From the NCBI GenBank assembly GCA_907163375.1, contig CAJQUW010004615.1, forward strand, positions 124,001-188,000: a stretch of 64,000 nt of DNA. Reading direction: 5' to 3'. Numbering within the stretch: position 1 is the stretch's first letter; every line of letters begins with the position of its first letter. The notes beneath the pieces are model-generated. The model saw only the letters and a program-made list of their open reading frames with translations, was not told the DNA's origin and ran no database searches. Shown piece after piece: positions 59,551-64,000 of this stretch. The position numbers and the translations under genes are program-made. The stretch is from Prostheceraeus crozeri (lineage: Eukaryota; Platyhelminthes; Polycladida; Euryleptidae).

Positions 59551-59860
59551 TCATTTTGTAAGATGGGTAGGGTTAGAAATAAAGTTGATGATTGTAAAGT
59601 TAGAAATAAAGTTATAACCATGTCGCTGTTTGTAAGATAGGTGAAATATAAATGAAGTCAGAATCACTTCACTGTTTGTAAAGTTAGAAATAAAGTTGAC
59701 GTTTGTAAAGTTAGAAATAAAGTTGATGATTGTAAAGTTAGAAATGAAGTTATAGCCATGTCGCTGTTTGTAAGATAGGTAAAGTATAAAATAAAGTGAC
59801 AAGCATTTCACTGTTTGCAAGATAGGAAAAGTATAAAATAAAGTCAAAACCATGTTAGAG
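59551..59860 (+). repeat. Nested tandem repeat
   Basis: The unit GTAAAGTTAGAAATAAAGTT occurs at least five times with short spacers. A longer unit of about 120-140 bp that includes CCATGTCGCTGTTTGTAAGATAG occurs at least twice. AATAAAG within each unit could act as a polyadenylation signal. Confidence 0.75.
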
Positions 59861-59937
59861 TTTGTAAGTTATCATCCTCACCAACGAATGTAACATCATG
59901 ACAATTTCTTCGGCTTAGGAAACATCAACCACTTTGC

Positions 59938-60198
59938 TGACTCATGTCTATAAATAGCTCTGACTCATGAAGGGATAAAGCGCCAGTCAGTTAGATAAGA
60001 ATCTAATCAGTCTTGTTCAACCTTTTCACCGACACGTGTGTGGGCATCATTTCATGTCTATAAATAGCGCTGACTCATCATAAAGCGATGAACCTTGTTG
60101 ATGACCTTTTCACAGACACGTGTGTGGGCGATAGTTCATTGCGATGACTCATTCAAAACACATCATGTGATGAACACGATTCTATTAACTGTGACTCA
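59938..60198. promoter_or_regulatory. Array of TATA, TGACTCA and CACGTG sites
   Basis: Two TATAAATA boxes (59949-59956, 60059-60066), five TGACTCA sites (59938, 59961, 60071, 60145, 60192) and two CACGTG sites (60033, 60117) are packed into 260 bp. The module CATGTCTATAAATAGC plus TGACTCAT is duplicated about 110 bp apart, as is CTTTTCAC-GACACGTGTGTGGGC. This looks like a duplicated bZIP/E-box-responsive promoter. Which gene it drives is not visible. Confidence 0.6.
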
Positions 60199-60359
60199 TT
60201 CAGATAACGCATTAGAGATTTAGCAATGTCAGCTACTTTACTGATATCACGCAAACCAGATACTATGTCCGTTGTGAAACACTGCAATATGTACAGGATG
60301 CCACTTCCGAATCAAAGCAGCAGGAAAGAGTTCATTTTCATAAAATATACAATGATTAC

Positions 60360-62760
60360 CAGGGCCCGCGGAACAATTTTTCACGAGGGGGGGCCATAAG
60401 ATTTGTACAATGCTTCATCACAATAAGATTGTATAGACATAAAAGATTCTGTTTACAAACATTTTTCGCAATCGCAATGTAGGCATTATTGATCTGCATC
60501 AATATCTTTATTTATTTTCTCCATTTTTCTATCTATTTTATTATTTGATTTATGGTCATAGTGCAAAGTATAATCATGAAAGCTAATCATAAATCACAAA
60601 CTTAGATAGAAGTTGCAGATATAATTCGACGAATTGATAGACAAAATCTGTTGATCAAAGTGAACATCTTTCTTGTGAAATATACCAATGCAGTATAAGT
60701 AGCTCCAATGCTCTGTTAGAAGTAATACAGTTGTATCACATGTCTAATTGAAATCACTGTAATTCATCGATCATCTTAAAAAATCAATTCACTGTATAAA
60801 TTTTAGCGATATCTCACTTCTGTACTACACCATTATACTTTATTGCCATGTTAAATGAAATGAAAGAAAAAGCAAGCAGCCTATTCAAAATTTCAATAAT
60901 AAGTACCTGTTAGTGTAGGGCTTTCAATATAATCTCATACTGATTGTGATTATTATAAACAAGTGCTTGTTTGTGTATAACACTATATTTCGCGCGGAAG
61001 AAATCACATGCGCTTGGAAGAGAACACTTTTCGTCGTTCATCAGTCTTCGAAATGAAATTGTCACATAAGTCATTCGTGTCGATGTTGTCGAGAAATGCC
61101 TTGTGAATATTGCACACTGCCAAAGCGGTAAGCCGTTCCTGTCCCATGCTGCTTCTTTGCCAATTCTTCAGTCTTCGAAGGGTGCTGAACGTTCTTTCAG
61201 CACTAGCCACAGAAACAGGAAATGTTAGTAAGAGTATTGCTAACCGAGTCACCTCCGGAAAGAACACCAGTGATGTCTCAGGACTTGATCTTAGCATCGC
61301 TAGGAATTCATCGAACGACGTCGGATTGGACTTGGTCTGCTTTGCTAATGTTGGTAAAGTCTTCAATTCATGTTGAAGGGCATCATCGTCGACTGTTGGG
61401 AAATACTCGCTTCTCCATACTTTTTCTATTTCTCGCGCATTCTTTTCCTCCTTGCATGCATTGACCAGAGATGTTTCAATGTCATGACAAGCTTTCAAAA
61501 AGTTGTCATCGAATCGCTTGTCTAATGTTTGAATCATTCTATCAATTATGCTGAAATAATCTACTCTGTATTGGTCATAAATTGATGAATGATGGAAGGT
61601 CGACCCAGGATTCTCATCCAACCACTTAGGCAGACGTTTCCTTCTCACTGCTTCAGGACAAGGTAATCCATTCTCTTCCCGAAAACTGTTTGTCTTCTCC
61701 AAAACATCTGAGAAGGACTGATCCGTACGCAAGGTTTTCATGTGGTGTTTTAACAGGATAATCGCCTGATGTGCATGTCCGATTGACATCTTTGGACTTT
61801 GCAGTTTCTTTGCCAATTTTTCCGATTCTTCAAAAATTGTGAGAGAAATATGCAAGCCCAAAATTGTTTCGAATTTCATCAGCTTCTTATAATTCGAATC
61901 AGCTTTCGATCGAGATTCCGAAGAGTAGGTTTTATCCAACGAAATTTTGTAAAAAAGTTTAATCAAAGGTTAGAAGTTTCGTAGAATAGCTGCAATGCCT
62001 TTAACACGGATAACCCATCGAGTAGGGCAAAGGGCAACTAACTGACTGAAGTCTTTCGAATCGTCCTCCAAACTGTTGGCAATTTCTTCGCAAATGTTGT
62101 TGTACTGCTGTAGTCGCTTGCCCGATTCTTTGACGAAAACAGCAACCCGACGGACGCGTTCCAGAGTATCACTTATCAACTTTTCTTTCTTTGCTGTTTC
62201 TTGAAGACAGAGGTCGAGACGATGGTTTGCACAATGTTGGTATCGTGCTGAGGGGAAGTCCTTTTTAATTGCAGCTTGTGCCCCCTTGAATGCTGCACTC
62301 ATATTCGATGCACCATCAAATCCAAGACCACAACATTTTTCGAATGGGATGTTGAAGCGAATAGCGACGTCCTTCAGTGCTGCTGCGATAGACTGCCCGG
62401 ATGAATCTGAGATGTTATAGTATCCAAGGAAAAGATCATGTGATTGGAAGTCGGACCGTACAATTCTGAAGAGAACAGTCAACTGTTCGTGACCTTGAAT
62501 ATCCTGAGTTCCATCGGCAATACAACTGAAGAAATCAGCCTTCTGTATCTCTGATGCAATGCTTCGCTGAATACTCTTAGCTATTTCCTGGATCATTTCA
62601 TTTTGCATGTCGTGCGACAACCAATTGTCTCGACGAATAATCCAGTCTTTAACATCTTTATTATCATTGCCGCGTAATTTCAGGAGCTGGAAGAAATTGC
62701 CTTCACTTGAGGTGCTACCTTGAGTATTGATCATCACATGAAAAATATCTTAAGATAATC
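60360..62760 (-). mobile_element. hAT transposon (ZMYM-like transposase), left end and coding part
   Basis: The left end CAGGGCCCGCGGAAC followed by GAGGGGGGGCC has the form of a hAT terminus. Its transposase is on the minus strand and its 3' end faces this terminus. The matching terminus was not found to the right; it is probably beyond the window or lost. The 8 bases before the end are ATGATTAC. Confidence 0.7.
61004..62737 (-). pseudogene. hAT transposase (DUF4371 and hAT dimerisation), one in-frame stop
   Basis: One frame of 578 codons interrupted only by TAA at 61970-61972. N-terminal part: a DUF4371-type RNase H-fold (FFSCIADGTQDIQGHEQLTV, with GLGFDGASNMSAAFKGAQAA) and the hAT CxxH motif in HCANHRLDLCLQ, then CPTRWVIR. 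C-terminal part: LLLTFPVSVASAERTFSTLR and RLTALAVCNIHK, the hAT dimerisation domain. The protein group resembles zinc finger MYM-type 1-like transposases, whose N-terminal TTF/BED-type zinc finger is not seen here; it may lie in a lost or separate upstream exon. The start codon is uncertain. Only one inactivating change is evident in the coding region, so this copy is relatively young. Confidence 0.85.
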
Positions 62761-63186
62761 TAGAATTAAGATTATAATGATATTCTAAGATAAAAACATC
62801 AAAAGATATTCTATTCAACACATCGATCCCTTTCTGCACCTACAAATATTCTTTATTGCATAATGTCATGATGATCATCATTTCAGTGAAGAACTGGAAG
62901 TAGGCTAGCTTTTCCATTCAGTCGTTGTTCTTTTCATCTAGTTTCTTGGCTTTCATGTTCTTCCGCTTTGTGTTTACAGTGCATTATGCTCTCATCTTCA
63001 AATACAATAATTGCAATGTTGATTGTGGCAATAGAGCTGCGCATTGGCTTCAAAATGAGACCTTATTTGTTAGTTCCTGTTGGATAACTAAAACGTCATG
63101 TTACATTGAAATTTAGTTACTATTTTTATGCCGCAACATACACATCGAATTTGACATTCTTGTAAGGAGCATCTTGGTGTCTTTGG
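62761..63186. other. AT-rich stretch right of the hAT coding region
   Basis: No gene recognised; it could be the upstream part of the hAT element or unrelated flank. Confidence 0.35.
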
Positions 63187-63272
63187 AGGCGTGGACTTCT
63201 GAGAAATTATTTCAACATATTTAATCCTACCTTAAAGCTACACGCAAGATGATACATGCCACCATCTCTATT
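63187..63272 (+). repeat. 85-bp direct repeat, copy 1
   Basis: Shares GCGTGGACTTCTGAG, TTTAATCCTACCTTAAAGCT, CAAGATGA and GTGCCACCATCTC-type sequence with 63399-63484 in the same order. Confidence 0.75.
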
Positions 63273-63398
63273 CCTCATTTAAAAAATGAATTGTCTTATC
63301 GTTCCTAATTATTGAAACTATCTTTGCTATTTACTTGATTCATATGAATGATTATGATGCAATGAGCATTTGAGTGCATGCATTATAGTGTGAGTGTC

Positions 63399-63484
63399 AT
63401 CGAAAGCGTGGACTTTTGAGTAATTATTTCTACACATTTAATCCTACCTTAAAGCTACCCACAAGATGAGACGTGCCACCATCT
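63399..63484 (+). repeat. 85-bp direct repeat, copy 2
   Basis: Second copy, 212 bp from the first, ending exactly where a G+C-rich block begins. Confidence 0.75.
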
Positions 63485-63965
63485 CATGATCGGAGCTGCT
63501 GGCGAATCGAAAGCAACTTTAAACTTCCGTCTTCACTCTCAGGCCGGTCCTTCTCAGACGGTCGATCCAATCAGGGTGCCTGCTAGCTTCTCAGACTGTC
63601 AAAGTTGTTGCTTGTCGACACTACACCCAGACAGGTCATCCGACCCAGGTAGGGGAGGAATGCTAAAATGTCTAATTAAACATACAGTAACTGGTGGCCA
63701 ACCGTTTCTGAGGGTGATCCTACTTCTATTGGCCGGATCGGTGGTACGCTAAGCCCATGAGTTATTCTTCCTTCGACTGCTTCATTAGCGGATCTCTTCC
63801 GCGTTCCAACCAAAGAGAAACACCCGGACATAAGTCCGGGGCCGAGGTCTCTCACGTCGAAGTTAGTCGTAACTGCTTCCAGGAACGACGCAGCGACTGG
63901 GCTTCTGAAGCCGCTGAAGGGGTTACCCTATACCGTATTGTACCACCGACCTTGAGTGTGAAAAC
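63485..63965. other. G+C-rich block of unknown nature
   Basis: Much richer in G+C than its flanks, with sharp borders. Contains a perfect 7-bp hairpin CCCGGAC ATAA GTCCGGG (63823-63840) nested between GAGA and TCTC. An 88-codon plus-strand frame (63486-63752) has no recognisable domain. It may be the leader of a retroelement or another structured repeat. Confidence 0.35.
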
Positions 63966-64000
63966 ATCAATTTCATCATTTCATAATGAATTTTACTTAC

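Larger units (their letters stand above)
48870..60350. mobile_element. Polinton/adintovirus-type virus-like element (fossil, ends unresolved)
   Basis: Defined by a family-B DNA polymerase with endonuclease VII-like and zinc-finger parts, plus small unrelated frames, TATA promoters with leader introns, and tandem repeats, all distinct from the AT-rich surroundings. No integrase, packaging ATPase, protease or capsid gene was recognised within the window, so this is a partial or derived element. Terminal inverted repeats and 6-bp duplications were not found, so both limits are estimates. The polymerase region is broken about four times; other frames look whole. The right limit is set by a hAT element that begins at 60360. 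Confidence 0.7.

Overview
The window is AT-rich eukaryotic DNA with GT-AG introns, TATA-box promoters and many transposable-element families. It most likely comes from an invertebrate bilaterian. The one clear host gene is a Frizzled of the 5/8 subfamily. The species cannot be fixed from the sequence.

Host gene (about 7.3-18.4 kb, + strand). Three exons encode a 652-residue Frizzled 5/8-type Wnt receptor: signal peptide and first part of the cysteine-rich domain (7371-7565), rest of that domain and linker (10650-11028), then all seven membrane helices and the tail (16994-18378). Both splice joins restore the family alignment exactly. Intron 1 holds a tRNA-type SINE and a G+C-rich block of unknown nature. 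Intron 2 holds about 29 copies of a 33-bp minisatellite.

Flanks and mobile DNA. The left edge has the end of an IS630/Tc1-like transposase, with a relative of its 3' part at 34.4-34.7 kb. From 3.8 to 25.4 kb there are SINE heads and several inverted repeats, one with arms of roughly 600 bp. From 26.9 to 33.9 kb lies a dense transposon nest. It holds a CR1/Jockey-type LINE 3' piece, a restriction-like-endonuclease fragment, a non-autonomous hAT element with a perfect 8-bp target duplication, a full-length Tc1/mariner element sitting inside a (TA)n microsatellite, and the 5' part of a LINE. From 34.8 to 48.9 kb there is little beyond an RTE-type LINE fragment, a possible RecQ-like fragment, a second hAT-like non-autonomous element and a duplicated segment.

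Virus-like region (about 48.9-60.3 kb). A Polinton/adintovirus-type element is marked by a family-B DNA polymerase with an endonuclease VII-like motif and zinc fingers. It is a fossil with about four breaks in the polymerase region. Next to it are an uninterrupted 283-residue zinc-finger/coiled-coil frame, three TATA-plus-leader-intron promoter modules, and a compact array of TATA, TGACTCA and CACGTG sites. Two kinds of repeated RNA-like structure occur in its leader introns: small hairpins with a constant CUAU loop and varying paired stems, and a duplicated module of about 130 nt with matching stems and loop lengths. These are the best candidates here for something undescribed.

Right edge (60.36 kb onward). 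A hAT transposon on the minus strand encodes a DUF4371/hAT-dimerisation transposase with a single in-frame stop. Its far end lies outside the window or was not found.
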